The notes beneath the pieces are model-generated. The model made no database searches, was not told the origin of the DNA, and saw nothing but the letters and a program-made list of their open reading frames with translations. This document shows positions 23,440 to 31,210 of a DNA stretch of 64,000 bases, in pieces (positions within the stretch are counted from its first letter, which is position 1; the number at the start of each line of letters is the position of its first letter). Source of the stretch: Halomonas urmiana (lineage in GTDB: Bacteria; Pseudomonadota; Gammaproteobacteria; Pseudomonadales; Halomonadaceae); NCBI RefSeq assembly GCF_005780185.1, contig NZ_VBUI01000019.1, forward strand, positions 1-64,000, given 5' to 3'. Position numbers and translations under genes: made by a program.

Positions 23440-25590
23440 TCAGCGCCAGGCCTGGTCGGTCTCCTCCCACAGACGGTGCAGCTGGCGATCCTGGGTGATG
23501 TCGTAGAGCCGGTAGCGTCGGTCGAGGCGCGCGCCGCCGTCGCGGGTCAGCGGTGAGAAGCCGATGCCCATGTGACCCCGGGTGGAGGTGGTGAAGAAGG
23601 CGTCCAGCGGCAGGGAGACGTAGATGCCCTTGTCGAAGCTGCCTTCGCCGTAGTCGTCGCCGGCGTCGGTGAAGGTGGCCCAGGCGCCGACGATGGCGCC
23701 GGAGTCGAACTCCCGCGAGAGGTTGAGCGTGCCGCCATAGTCGCCGGCGAGGTAGCGGCCGACGCTGACCTGGGCGAGTACGTCCTCGATGCCGGTCTGC
23801 ACGTAGGTGCTGAGGTGTCCCGTCCAGGTCTCGTAGTCGCGAAGGCCGAAGCGCTGGTTGAACTCGCGCTGCTTGACGTAGTTGAGGTCGAGGCCGACCG
23901 CCACGGGGCTGTTGAAGGGGCGGTAGAGCAGCTCGCCCCCCGCGCCGGCATACATCATCTCCAGCAGCCCGCCATAGCCCATGGCGAACCAGTCGTCGTC
24001 CAGGCGCGCGGTGCGGGTGTACTGCAGGTTGGTCAGGCCCAGTTCGCCTTCTTCGAGGTACTCGCCGATGAAGGTGCGCACCCGTGGGAGGTCGGAGTCG
24101 GCGATATAGTCGAAGTCGTCGAGGTTATCGAGCACGGTCCAGCCCAGCTCGCCGGAGAACCAGCCGTTGGCATCGGTGAAGTATTCGCCGCTGGCGCGCA
24201 GCTGCACCTGGTACAGGTAGCCGTCGGGCCCGCCGAGGTTCTGGTTCAGGCCGGGGGAGAAGCGATACGCCCAGCGCTCGGGGTCGGTCTCCACCAGGGT
24301 GTTGCCGCCCCGGGCGGGGCCGGTAGCCGCCTGGCTGTAGAGGCTGTGGCGGTATAGCGACTCTTGCTCGCTGGAGGCCGCGGCATCCACGAAGGCGTCG
24401 CGCGGATGCACGTCGTCGCGCAGGTAGAGGCCCTGGGAGTACCAGCGGTAGCGGAAGGCCTCGACGTCGGCGTCGGCGTGGTTGTGGAGGATGCGATTGG
24501 CGCGTCCTGCCGTCTTGGCCAGTGAACGGAAGCGGGTCGCTTCCCCTTCGATGACCAGTTCATCGTCCTGGTCGACGATGCGTAGGGCACGCAGGCCGGC
24601 GTTGTTGCGTAGCTGGCGATGCGCCGCGGGCCAGTCCCCTTCGGGCGGGGTGCCGGGCTCGTTGAGCTCCACCGGCGGGGCGTCGCGCTTGACCTGGCGC
24701 AGCTCGGCGAGGTTGGTGGCGAAGCCGATGCTGGCCATGGCGGTGTTGCCGCGCTGCCAGCCCAGGCCCAGGGTGAGGCTGTCGGTGAGCCGATAGCGCG
24801 CCCCGAGGTTGACGGGGGAGTCGCTGGTGATCGGGGAGCCGGCGGGCTCGTTCTGGTAGTCGTTGCCCTCGTATTCCAGCTGCAGGGTGAGGGGCTCCCA
24901 GGGGGTCTGGTACTCCACGCCGCCGAACAGCGCCGCGGGGCCGCGAAACAGCTGGTTCAGCGCGAATTCACCGCCCTGGTCGCCCCCCGCGCGACCGGGG
25001 CGGTCATCGAAGCGCTCGTCGAGCCAGCCGAGGGGCGAGGCGATGTCGCCACGCTCGCCCAGGTAGCCCCAGCCGAGCCCGAGGCTGACGTCGACATCGT
25101 GCCAGCGCTTGCTGGCGACCAGGTACTCGCCGCCGAACAGCGAGGTGCCGCCGGCATCGCGCAGGCCGATGGCCACCTCGGGCCAGTAGCGGCTCTCCTG
25201 CTTGAGCCGGAACTTGGCATCCATGCCCTTGTCGAGGTAGTCCCGGTCGCCGGCGATGGCCCGGCCGTAGAGGCGATCCTCGATCTCCACGTAGCGCAGG
25301 GTGAACTCGAACCAGTCCAGCGGCTGCAGGCTCAGGTTGTAGCGTTGGAAGGGCTCGGTGCGGCTGAGCGAGAAGGAGAGCTCGCCGGCTGGCGCCATGC
25401 GCGCGGTGGGGGTCTGCATCAGGCCCACGCCGCCGAAGTCGCTCTGCGAGGTACCGAGCCCCGGGGCGCCATCCAGCCCCCAGGCGGGGGTGGCCAGGGG
25501 GAGGACGAAGTGGCCGGCAGCGAGCAAGGCACCGAGCAGGGCTTGCCGCCCGATCAGGGAGTGCGAATTCAGGGCTGTAAAGGGCATCAC
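23440..25590 (-). CDS. yjbH: YjbH-family outer-membrane exopolysaccharide protein
   Basis: This 716-residue protein has an N-terminal signal-like hydrophobic stretch (about 10-38). A YjbH region follows, with QSDFGGVGLMQTPTARMAPAG (seen as GGVGLMQTPTARM), FTLRYVEIEDR, DKGMDAKFRLKQE and many alternating beta-strand patterns to the C-terminus, typical of an outer-membrane barrel. Length is near E. coli YjbH/GfcD (about 698). It overlaps yjbG by 4 bases and ends the minus-strand operon yjbE-yjbF-yjbG-yjbH. In E. coli this operon affects extracellular polysaccharide. Its convergent neighbour ugd supports a polysaccharide role here. Confidence 0.88.
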   Translation of the reverse strand: MMPFTALNSHSLIGRQALLGALLAAGHFVLPLATPAWGLDGAPGLGTSQSDFGGVGLMQTPTARMAPAGELSFSLSRTEPFQRYNLSLQPLDWFEFTLRYVEIEDRLYGRAIAGDRDYLDKGMDAKFRLKQESRYWPEVAIGLRDAGGTSLFGGEYLVASKRWHDVDVSLGLGWGYLGERGDIASPLGWLDERFDDRPGRAGGDQGGEFALNQLFRGPAALFGGVEYQTPWEPLTLQLEYEGNDYQNEPAGSPITSDSPVNLGARYRLTDSLTLGLGWQRGNTAMASIGFATNLAELRQVKRDAPPVELNEPGTPPEGDWPAAHRQLRNNAGLRALRIVDQDDELVIEGEATRFRSLAKTAGRANRILHNHADADVEAFRYRWYSQGLYLRDDVHPRDAFVDAAASSEQESLYRHSLYSQAATGPARGGNTLVETDPERWAYRFSPGLNQNLGGPDGYLYQVQLRASGEYFTDANGWFSGELGWTVLDNLDDFDYIADSDLPRVRTFIGEYLEEGELGLTNLQYTRTARLDDDWFAMGYGGLLEMMYAGAGGELLYRPFNSPVAVGLDLNYVKQREFNQRFGLRDYETWTGHLSTYVQTGIEDVLAQVSVGRYLAGDYGGTLNLSREFDSGAIVGAWATFTDAGDDYGEGSFDKGIYVSLPLDAFFTTSTRGHMGIGFSPLTRDGGARLDRRYRLYDITQDRQLHRLWEETDQAWR

Positions 25591-26378
25591 GGTGATGATT
25601 CGTCGGTGGCGTGGGAAATGGCGTGCAGCGTGCAGCGGTCACCCGGCAGGCGCGTGGCAAGGTAGCGGGGCAGGCTGGTGTCGATCCACTCGGCACTTCC
25701 CAGGGTGTCGTCCGCCATCAGCGACTCGGGCAGGCGCTGCACGATGCGGCTGCCGGGGGTGACCTCGACGGGGTCGTGGTTCCAGGCGGCGATGCCGACG
25801 TCGCCGACTCGGCCCAGCGGGGAGATGCGCCAGGCGCTATCGACCTGACGCTGTGCTCGCCCTTCGGAGGCGGTATCCAGGGCCTGGGCGACCGTCATGC
25901 CTGCCTGGTGCGTGAGGCGCGACACCCCGCCGATATGCCATACCTCGACCCAGTTCGGTGGCTCGCAGCCGCCGAAATGGGCCAGGCGGGAGAGCGGGGG
26001 GTTGTGACGCGGAGCGGCGACCAGGGCGGTGATATCGATGCGCCCCGGGGTGCGGGCGTGCTCCGGGGCCTGGCGATAGGCGGCAATCTGCTGCTCCCAG
26101 CGCGTCAAGGCATGGGCCCAGGGCAGTTCGCCGCGCTCGGCGGCATGGCGAGCGGCCAGTTCCAGCTCGGCTTGGAGTTCACGGCCCTGCTGGCGGTGGC
26201 GGGCGACGTCCTCCGCGCGTTGATGAAAGGCATAGCCGGCAGCGGGGAGGGCAGGCTGCTCGAGCCAGGCCTCGCGCAGCGTGGTCTCGGCCTGGCTCGA
26301 GAGGGGCAGCATGGCCAGGCCGAACAGCAGCAGGCGAGCTGGCCGCAAGCCAGTGAAGGAAGAGATGCGGGGAATCAT
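25587..26378 (-). CDS. yjbG: GfcC/YjbG-family capsule biosynthesis periplasmic protein
   Basis: This 263-residue protein has a signal peptide (residues about 10-30, LLLFGLAMLPLSSQAE). A GfcC-type body includes WVEVWHIGGVSRL and SRIVQRLPESLMADDTLGS. GfcC/YjbG proteins are periplasmic beta-grasp proteins that act with the YjbH/GfcD partner in polysaccharide export. The ATG overlap with yjbH (ATGA) indicates translational coupling. The gene upstream, yjbF, ends 46 bases away. Confidence 0.82.
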   Translation of the reverse strand: MIPRISSFTGLRPARLLLFGLAMLPLSSQAETTLREAWLEQPALPAAGYAFHQRAEDVARHRQQGRELQAELELAARHAAERGELPWAHALTRWEQQIAAYRQAPEHARTPGRIDITALVAAPRHNPPLSRLAHFGGCEPPNWVEVWHIGGVSRLTHQAGMTVAQALDTASEGRAQRQVDSAWRISPLGRVGDVGIAAWNHDPVEVTPGSRIVQRLPESLMADDTLGSAEWIDTSLPRYLATRLPGDRCTLHAISHATDESSP

Positions 26379-26424
26379 CCTTGGCGGACTCCTTGTCCCG
26401 TTGGCCGGTCAGGTGGGTGATGTA

Positions 26425-27081
26425 TCAGCTTTCCCACCAGGGGCGAGCCACCTGCCATTCGATCGTCTGTGCATCGGGCCAGGGCTCGAGTTCGCCCGCC
26501 CAGATGCGCTTGCTGACGGGGTGGCGCCAGAGGGTGTTATGGCTGGTGCCGGCGTCTTGCCACTCCACCCGCTCTTCGCAGCGCTCGAGTTCCAGCTCGA
26601 TCAGCGGCAGCTCCAGCGGGGCCGGCGCGTGACACTCCAGGGTGGCCTGGCCGATGGACAGGTGGTCGAGCCCTTCGGCGTCTTCCCAATGGGCGCGAAC
26701 GCGGTAGCGGCTGCCTTCCTGGGGAGGGCTGGCGTAATTCAGCGACAGCAGGTTGGACGTGAAGCCGGCGGTGCTGGCGGGCCACCCCTGCTCAAGGGCC
26801 AGGGTGGCTCGATCCCGGGCCTGCCACAGGGTGGTATCGCCACCGGCCTCGCCGTTGTGGTAGGCCAGCACCAGCAACGAACGGTTGCCCTCCATTTGCG
26901 CCACCAGAGAGGCGTAGGGGAGCTCACGCGCGCGTTCGCGATGTGTTGCCTCGCCATCCCCCAGGGCATCTTGCAGGGTACGGCCGGCGAGCGTAGAGCC
27001 GAACTGGCTGCAGCCGGCGAGTGGTAGAGCGACCAGGGCCATCATCAGTGGGCCCTGCCAGTGCCGTACGCCGACGCCCAT
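26425..27081 (-). CDS. yjbF: YjbF/GfcB-family outer-membrane lipoprotein
   Basis: This 218-residue protein has a lipoprotein signal ending in the lipobox LAGC (Cys24), followed by Ser/Gln (no +2 Asp), so outer-membrane sorting is expected. The body has the YjbF features ELPYASLVAQMEGN and TSNLLSLNYASPP. Its start overlaps the yjbE stop by one base (TGATG). It belongs to the four-gene yjb operon. Confidence 0.85.
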   Translation of the reverse strand: MGVGVRHWQGPLMMALVALPLAGCSQFGSTLAGRTLQDALGDGEATHRERARELPYASLVAQMEGNRSLLVLAYHNGEAGGDTTLWQARDRATLALEQGWPASTAGFTSNLLSLNYASPPQEGSRYRVRAHWEDAEGLDHLSIGQATLECHAPAPLELPLIELELERCEERVEWQDAGTSHNTLWRHPVSKRIWAGELEPWPDAQTIEWQVARPWWES

Positions 27082-27644
27082 CAGATGGTACCCGTGGTGC
27101 CAGTCGTCCCCGTGGTGCCGGTGGTGCCCGTGGTGCCGGTCGTTCCGGTGGTGCCGGTCGCGCCGTCATCATCATCGGAATCGTCGTCCGAATCGTCATC
27201 GGAGCTGTCGCCGATGGTTACGCCAGATGAACTGCTGTCGCTCGACATTGCGCCGGCAAGAATGCCAATACCCGCCGCCGTACCCAGCACGGTGCCCGCG
27301 ATGCCAGCCGTGGACATAATGGCCGCGCCGCTGCCGGCAGCTCCCCCGCTGATGACGGCCGCGGCGCCTGCGCCACCGCTTCCCGCAGCGCCTGCGCCGC
27401 CGCTCGCCGCAGCACCTGCGCCACCGCTTCCCGCAGCGCCTGTGCCGCCGCTTCCCGCAGCGCCTGTGCCGCCGCTTCCTGCAGCGCCTGTGCCGCCGCT
27501 TCCCGCAGCGCCTGTGCCGCCAGCGCCATTTTCCAGCAGGGCGCCGCCGACCTCACCCTCGGTGTTGGTCGGTTGCTGAGCCAGGGCCAGGGGCGAAGCC
27601 AGCATGGCCGTGGCGATGAAGACTGTGAGCGGTTTCTTGCGCAT
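27081..27644 (-). CDS. yjbE: YjbE-like secreted Gly/Ala-rich repeat protein
   Basis: This is 187 residues from ATG at 27644, with GGAGGGATCTC 6-8 bases upstream; a longer reading from 27731 has no ribosome site. A clear signal peptide (1-22, ending LALAQQ) is followed by tandem octapeptides GGTGAAGS/GGAGAAAS (about residues 38-90), a hydrophobic Ala/Gly stretch, an acidic DSSDDDSDDDSDDDDG tract and a C-terminal run of GTT tripeptides. It takes the yjbE slot at the head of yjbEFGH. E. coli YjbE is much shorter, and the expanded low-complexity core is particular to this copy. It is probably secreted and possibly matrix-associated. Confidence 0.7.
   Translation of the reverse strand: MRKKPLTVFIATAMLASPLALAQQPTNTEGEVGGALLENGAGGTGAAGSGGTGAAGSGGTGAAGSGGTGAAGSGGAGAAASGGAGAAGSGGAGAAAVISGGAAGSGAAIMSTAGIAGTVLGTAAGIGILAGAMSSDSSSSGVTIGDSSDDDSDDDSDDDDGATGTTGTTGTTGTTGTTGTTGTTGTI
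27361..27530. repeat. 24-bp tandem repeat within yjbE
   Basis: About six to seven units of a 24-base sequence (TGTGCCGCCGCTTCCCGCAG plus CGCC on the plus strand) encode the octapeptide GGTGAAGS. The four copies nearest 27530 are almost identical, and those toward 27361 are diverged (GGAGAAAS). A second, 9-base repeat (encoding GTT) covers 27085-27160. Both are in frame and could change copy number by slippage without breaking the gene. Confidence 0.85.
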
Positions 27645-27917
27645 GCCGAGATCCCTCCGTGGTGGTGCCTGCAGTGGCCAGATCCAAGTCGAGCTTGACG
27701 GAATGGCCGAGGTGTTAAATTCTGTAATCATGTTACATCGTGTATTTGGATGCCGCTATGCATTCCAATGCCTCACGATGCTTATTTCCTGTGAAGATTA
27801 TGCGTCAACCGGGTCAGATATCAAATCCTGAAGGCCAGTCCATGACCATGACAGAAATGAGATACGGCTATTGATGTAACTCATTGTTGAGACTGAAAAA
27901 GGCGATGCGGTGTAGCG
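27645..27917. promoter_or_regulatory. AT-richer divergent promoter region of yjbE and a small membrane gene
   Basis: 273 bases with no coding sequence. 27711-27860 is clearly AT-richer than its surroundings (AAATTCTGTAATCATG, TTATGCGTCAACC), as expected for the yjb operon promoter. No single -10/-35 pair is certain. Confidence 0.4.
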
Positions 27918-28274
27918 ATGGATAAGATGAATAATACCATACCTCAGGTGGCCCGCTCCCCTCGTGATATTCGTCAGACGATGTTGCGGGCCAATCGCTT
28001 CATGGGCCTTCACCAGGCGTGGTGGGGCCTGGCCCTGACCCCGCCCGCGCTCTACCTGAGTGACATGCTGGCCGTCGGCGACTGGCGCTGGTGGTGGCCC
28101 CTGGCGGCCTTCCTGGTCGCCTGGGCCGCCGTGGAGCTGTGTTTCCTCCCGAGGCGCCTGGTGATACACAAGCTGGCCGACAAGGAGAGTCACGCCGAGG
28201 CGGTGCGACTGGCCTGGATGCAGGGGCTGTCGATTCGCGAGGTGATGGCGCCGCGCCGTCATCGGTTTCACTAA
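27918..28274 (+). CDS. Small two-helix inner-membrane protein of unknown function
   Basis: This 118-residue protein has two hydrophobic segments (about 38-55, WWGLALTPPALYLSDML, and about 58-80, around WRWWWPLAAFLVAWAAVEL). An amphipathic, positively charged C-terminus (RRLVIHKLADKES, APRRHRF) should face the cytoplasm. I do not recognise the family. The start ATG has few alternatives, and GAAAAAGGCGATGCGG upstream gives a modest AAAGG ribosome site. It is divergent from yjbE and not obviously in an operon. Confidence 0.6.
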   Translation: MDKMNNTIPQVARSPRDIRQTMLRANRFMGLHQAWWGLALTPPALYLSDMLAVGDWRWWWPLAAFLVAWAAVELCFLPRRLVIHKLADKESHAEAVRLAWMQGLSIREVMAPRRHRFH

Positions 28275-28664
28275 GCGAGATTAGCTGCCCCCCCTAAAAA
28301 AAACCGCGAGCACGCCTGCGCGCGGCCTCTCACCATCCCCCCTCACCACTCTCTCGTTTACGTCGGTCGTTGATCAGGCCGGTGAACGGCTTCCTGCCCG
28401 GCGCCCGGCGCGATATGACAGCGTGTTCCAACTACCTTGACAGGCACCGCAGAGGCGACAGGCAACCGCAGAGGCGGGAGCATCAAGGGGGGGTGGGGTG
28501 GGATTTTTCATTATCCAAATATTAAAATAAAAGTTTTTCCCCGCCGAGGCTTAATGCGCAGGGTTTATTGATAGGTAGGACGGATATCCGGCGGTGATTT
28601 CTCGGCTAAAATGTAACAATTGGTATCAAATACGATATGGATTGTTAGATGGCAGGGGGCGTCA
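28275..28664. other. Intergenic, AT-rich boundary of a decayed island
   Basis: 390 bases without a gene. It contains a tandem near-repeat (CAGGCACCGCAGAGGCG then CAGGCAACCGCAGAGGCG, 28441-28476). An abrupt AT-rich stretch follows (28505-28545, CATTATCCAAATATTAAAAT, and on to 28650) that differs in composition from the rest of the window and probably holds the promoter of the following remnant genes. Confidence 0.5.
28296..28325 (-). terminator. Minus-strand terminator-like hairpin with T8
   Basis: On the minus strand CCGCG, 12 bases, CGCGG is followed by eight T residues (plus-strand A run 28296-28303). No minus-strand gene precedes it now, which fits loss of a gene from the adjacent island. 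Confidence 0.45.
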
Positions 28665-29054
28665 GTGAACGAGATTTTAAGCCCAGGGGTAATGCCTGGC
28701 AAAATCACGAAAAATAGTCGTCATTTAACAGTGAAAAAATGGCGTGCCAGGGTGTTGGCTCAGCAGGAAGTGCCAAATTACGCTGCCGCCCTGAGAAAGC
28801 TGGCCCATGCCGAGCAGGCCCGTCAGGGGGGGAAGCTTCTTGAGGGTGTCGATATCGATGAGTATATCGAAAAGCTCGAGGGGAGGGCCGAGCTGGCAGT
28901 GCTGGAGGTCGAGGGGAAGTGCTGTGGGTTCTGTGCATTTTATACCTATTATCCTACGCTCGATGAGGCGTTTATCGCCTTGTTTCTGGTGGCCCCCGAG
29001 GTCAGGAGAAACGGTATGGCACGGGGCATCCTCGAGGCAGTAGCGCCTACCTGA
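28665..29054 (+). pseudogene. GNAT-family N-acetyltransferase, truncated
   Basis: About 130 residues are read from GTG at 28665 (AGGGGG site upstream). The N-terminal half of a GNAT acetyltransferase is present: AVLEVEGKCCGFCAFY, AFIALFLVAPEVRRNGMARGILEAV, i.e. motif A with the acetyl-CoA loop RRNGMA. The chain then ends within a few codons, and the second half of the GNAT fold (motif B) is missing. Immediately after, another frame carries an unrelated C-terminal fragment. This looks like a deletion joining two genes. Base composition is AT-richer than the surroundings. It is unlikely to be active. Confidence 0.7.
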
Positions 29055-29215
29055 AGCCTGCCATGGATTATGCCCGCATGCTTGGCGAAGAGAACGGAAA
29101 AACACTCTCACCGCTGACACGCCAGGTGCTGGGCAACAATTCACGGGTTCCAGTCAGCTTGGACGAATGGTATCGACCGGCGAACGAGCGACTTTATCAC
29201 GCTAACCAAGGCTGA
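29042..29215 (+). pseudogene. C-terminal fragment of an unidentified gene
   Basis: This open stretch (SAYLKPAMDYARMLGEE ... EWYRPANERLYHANQG) ends at a TGA four bases before the decarboxylase ATG. It looks like a genuine protein tail in composition but has no start of its own beyond an internal ATG at 29063. I do not recognise the family. Its out-of-frame junction with the acetyltransferase half suggests an internal deletion. Confidence 0.45.
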
Positions 29216-29219
29216 CATT

Positions 29220-30485
29220 ATGCTCGAACATGGCTTCCTGGAGAGTGTTTCCCGTGATGTAGGAGGAGCCTTCTATATATTCGATGAGGCGGTGTTTCGT
29301 CAGAATTATCTGGCATTCCGCGATCGCCTCAGGTCCTATTGGCCCGGGACCGATGTTGCCTACGCGATGAAAGCCAACTATATGCCGGCGATCATCAGTG
29401 CCATGGCTTGCATGCAGGGTCGGGTAGAGGCGGTGTCACGATTCGAATACGAGGTTGCGAGCCTGTTCTTGCCGGGAGAGCGGATCATCTTCAATGGCCC
29501 CTTGAAACGCGAGTCTGATATGCGGCTGGCACTCGATGCTGGCAGCTTGATCCATCTGGACTCTTTCAAGGAAATCGATATTCTTCGCACCTTGTCTTGT
29601 GAATATAGTCGGTTACCCGTGGGCCTGAGGCTCTGTTTTCCCTCTGCCCAACTCTCCAGCCGCTTTGGTTTCGAGGTAGAGGCGGAGGAGTTGGAACGCG
29701 CGTTGGAGCAGCTCGGCACCATCGAGGGAGTGGAATTGGTGTCGCTGCATTGCCATGCCACCTGCAGGTCGCTGGGTGTCGAGGACCATGTCAACCGTGT
29801 GCGCCAGTTATGCGAGCTGGCACGTAGCCTACTGCCGCATCATCCGATCGATACGATCAATATTGGGGGAGGACTCTTGGGCGAGATGCCTGCCTTCCTC
29901 AGGTCCCAGTTCCCTTTCCCGGTTCCGTCGCTGTATGAGTATGCCGATGCGATCGGCGACGCCTTTCTGCGCTACCGTCCGTCGCCCATCACCCGGCTGG
30001 TGGTGGAACCCGGGGTTTCGATGGTGGGTAATACCATGTGCCTGGTCGCCAGGGTCATGGAGGTCCGGCAGCGGCGCGGGGGGTGGCAGGCGTTATTGGA
30101 TACCAGCATCAACAGCGTGAACCCCACCGGTTCGAGCATTCAGCCGCTCTTCCATGCCGTCCTGGGTCGGCCTGAACGGGAATTGAATCGTCGACTGTTC
30201 CGACTGGTGGGGCATACTTGTATGGAGCATGACGTCATCGGTGAATCGCTCATCGCCGACCTCGAGGAGGGCGACTTTATCGTCGTGGAGAATCGCGGGG
30301 CCTACTCCTTGAACTATACCCCCCCGTTCATTGTGCCCGCTCCCGCGGTGGTTGATCGCCAGGGCAAGGTGCTGAAGTGGGCGGATGATACAGAGCATGT
30401 TCTGGCGAGTTACTGCACATCACACCCGGATTCATACCAGGAGCGTCACCATGAACATTCTCTTCACTTGTGCGGGAAGACGTAA
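29220..30485 (+). CDS. PLP-dependent group IV decarboxylase (Lys/Orn/Dap decarboxylase fold)
   Basis: This 421-residue protein keeps the fold-type III decarboxylase motifs. The PLP lysine is in AYAMKANYMP (K51), SRFEYEVA and the HCHATCRS region follow, the phosphate-binding glycine motif is TINIGGGLLGEMP, then VEPGVSMVG and a CxEHD segment (HTCMEHDVIGE) near the C-terminus. Length matches LysA/NspC relatives (about 380-420). The substrate is unknown. Some relatives act on amino acids attached to carrier proteins (BtrK type), which would fit the ATP-grasp remnant that overlaps its 3' end, but this is inference. It may be intact while its partners are dead. GC content is lower than in flanking genes. 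Confidence 0.8.
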   Translation: MLEHGFLESVSRDVGGAFYIFDEAVFRQNYLAFRDRLRSYWPGTDVAYAMKANYMPAIISAMACMQGRVEAVSRFEYEVASLFLPGERIIFNGPLKRESDMRLALDAGSLIHLDSFKEIDILRTLSCEYSRLPVGLRLCFPSAQLSSRFGFEVEAEELERALEQLGTIEGVELVSLHCHATCRSLGVEDHVNRVRQLCELARSLLPHHPIDTINIGGGLLGEMPAFLRSQFPFPVPSLYEYADAIGDAFLRYRPSPITRLVVEPGVSMVGNTMCLVARVMEVRQRRGGWQALLDTSINSVNPTGSSIQPLFHAVLGRPERELNRRLFRLVGHTCMEHDVIGESLIADLEEGDFIVVENRGAYSLNYTPPFIVPAPAVVDRQGKVLKWADDTEHVLASYCTSHPDSYQERHHEHSLHLCGKT

Positions 30486-30528
30486 CTATCTTGTTGCTTA
30501 CTTCAGGGAGCCCCCGCTGTCAAGCTAG
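30451..30528 (+). pseudogene. ATP-grasp (CarB-like) protein, truncated after about 20 codons
   Basis: An ATG with AGGAG upstream, overlapping the decarboxylase 3' end, starts MNILFTCAGRRNYLVAYFRE. That is the typical N-terminus of CarB-like ATP-grasp proteins of biosynthetic clusters. After FRE it runs into unrelated sequence and stops at 30528. The break at about 30509 marks a deletion or insertion junction. Confidence 0.65.
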
Positions 30529-30744
30529 TTGGGGAGCGGCCTCATTGGGGGCGAGAGAGTGGATGATAACGAAACGCTGGAATTGGTCTGGCGGCTGTTG
30601 ATGAAAAAGCTCGGTCGTTTCGGGCTTCACCAGGGCGGCTTTCCAGGCGACGGGATACTGATACAGCGTATCGTGGATCGTTACTGCGGCAGTCGCGCCA
30701 TACCGGCACTGATGGACGAGGCGCCCCTCATGGCTCACCACTGA
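30529..30744 (+). other. Junction segment with an unassigned short reading frame
   Basis: An open frame of about 71 codons (…ELVWRLLMKKLGRFGLHQGG…) ends at 30744 and overlaps the 3' end of the DUF488 gene. I do not recognise it. It could be a relic of the element or gene that truncated the ATP-grasp gene. There is no clear start or ribosome site. Confidence 0.3.
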
Positions 30745-31169
30745 TTCTGATCGTGCAGTTGGTGGGCGAAGCAGGGCGGTGAGGCAGGCTCCAGGTCTGC
30801 CACATCTTCGTCGTGTAGGGCCTGCAGGATCGCCTCGCGCAGGAGCGGCAGGTGGGAGCCCTCCAGGTTCCGCGCCGCCGAGAGCAGGGTCAGCCGCCCC
30901 TGGCGGGCGTGGCGCATCAGCGGCGCGAGGCTCTCCGGCGCGTCTCGCAGCTCTCCGCGGTAGCGGGCGGCAAATACCGCTTCGCTGATTTCGCCGAGAT
31001 GATACTGACGGCGCAGGGCCGGCGAAGGGCTGGCATCCCGGTACCAGTCGGTGAGCGCCAGGTTTTCGCGGGCCTTGCCGCGCGGCCAGAGGCGGTCGAC
31101 CAGCACCCGGGTGCCGTCCTCGTCGTCGATCGGCTGATAGATGCGCTTGAGCGTGATGTCGTAGGTCAT
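30735..31169 (-). CDS. DUF488-family protein (YeaO-like)
   Basis: This 144-residue protein has the DUF488 signature: VLVDRLWPRGKAREN (about 22-36), LTDWYRDASPSPALR, and the later RGRLTLLSAARN-type strand followed by acidic residues. The family is widespread and its activity is unknown. Start ATG at 31169 has AGAGAGG upstream. Its 3' end runs into the decayed island, and the tail (PPCFAHQLHDQNQW) may be partly replaced. Confidence 0.82.
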   Translation of the reverse strand: MTYDITLKRIYQPIDDEDGTRVLVDRLWPRGKARENLALTDWYRDASPSPALRRQYHLGEISEAVFAARYRGELRDAPESLAPLMRHARQGRLTLLSAARNLEGSHLPLLREAILQALHDEDVADLEPASPPCFAHQLHDQNQW

Positions 31170-31210
31170 GGCAAGCCTCTCTTGATCAGGTCCGCGTTAT
31201 TCCATCTGTG

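Noticed and set aside
30520..30741. 73-codon minus-strand frame in the island junction
   Set aside because: No motif or ribosome site, and equally likely noise in junction DNA.
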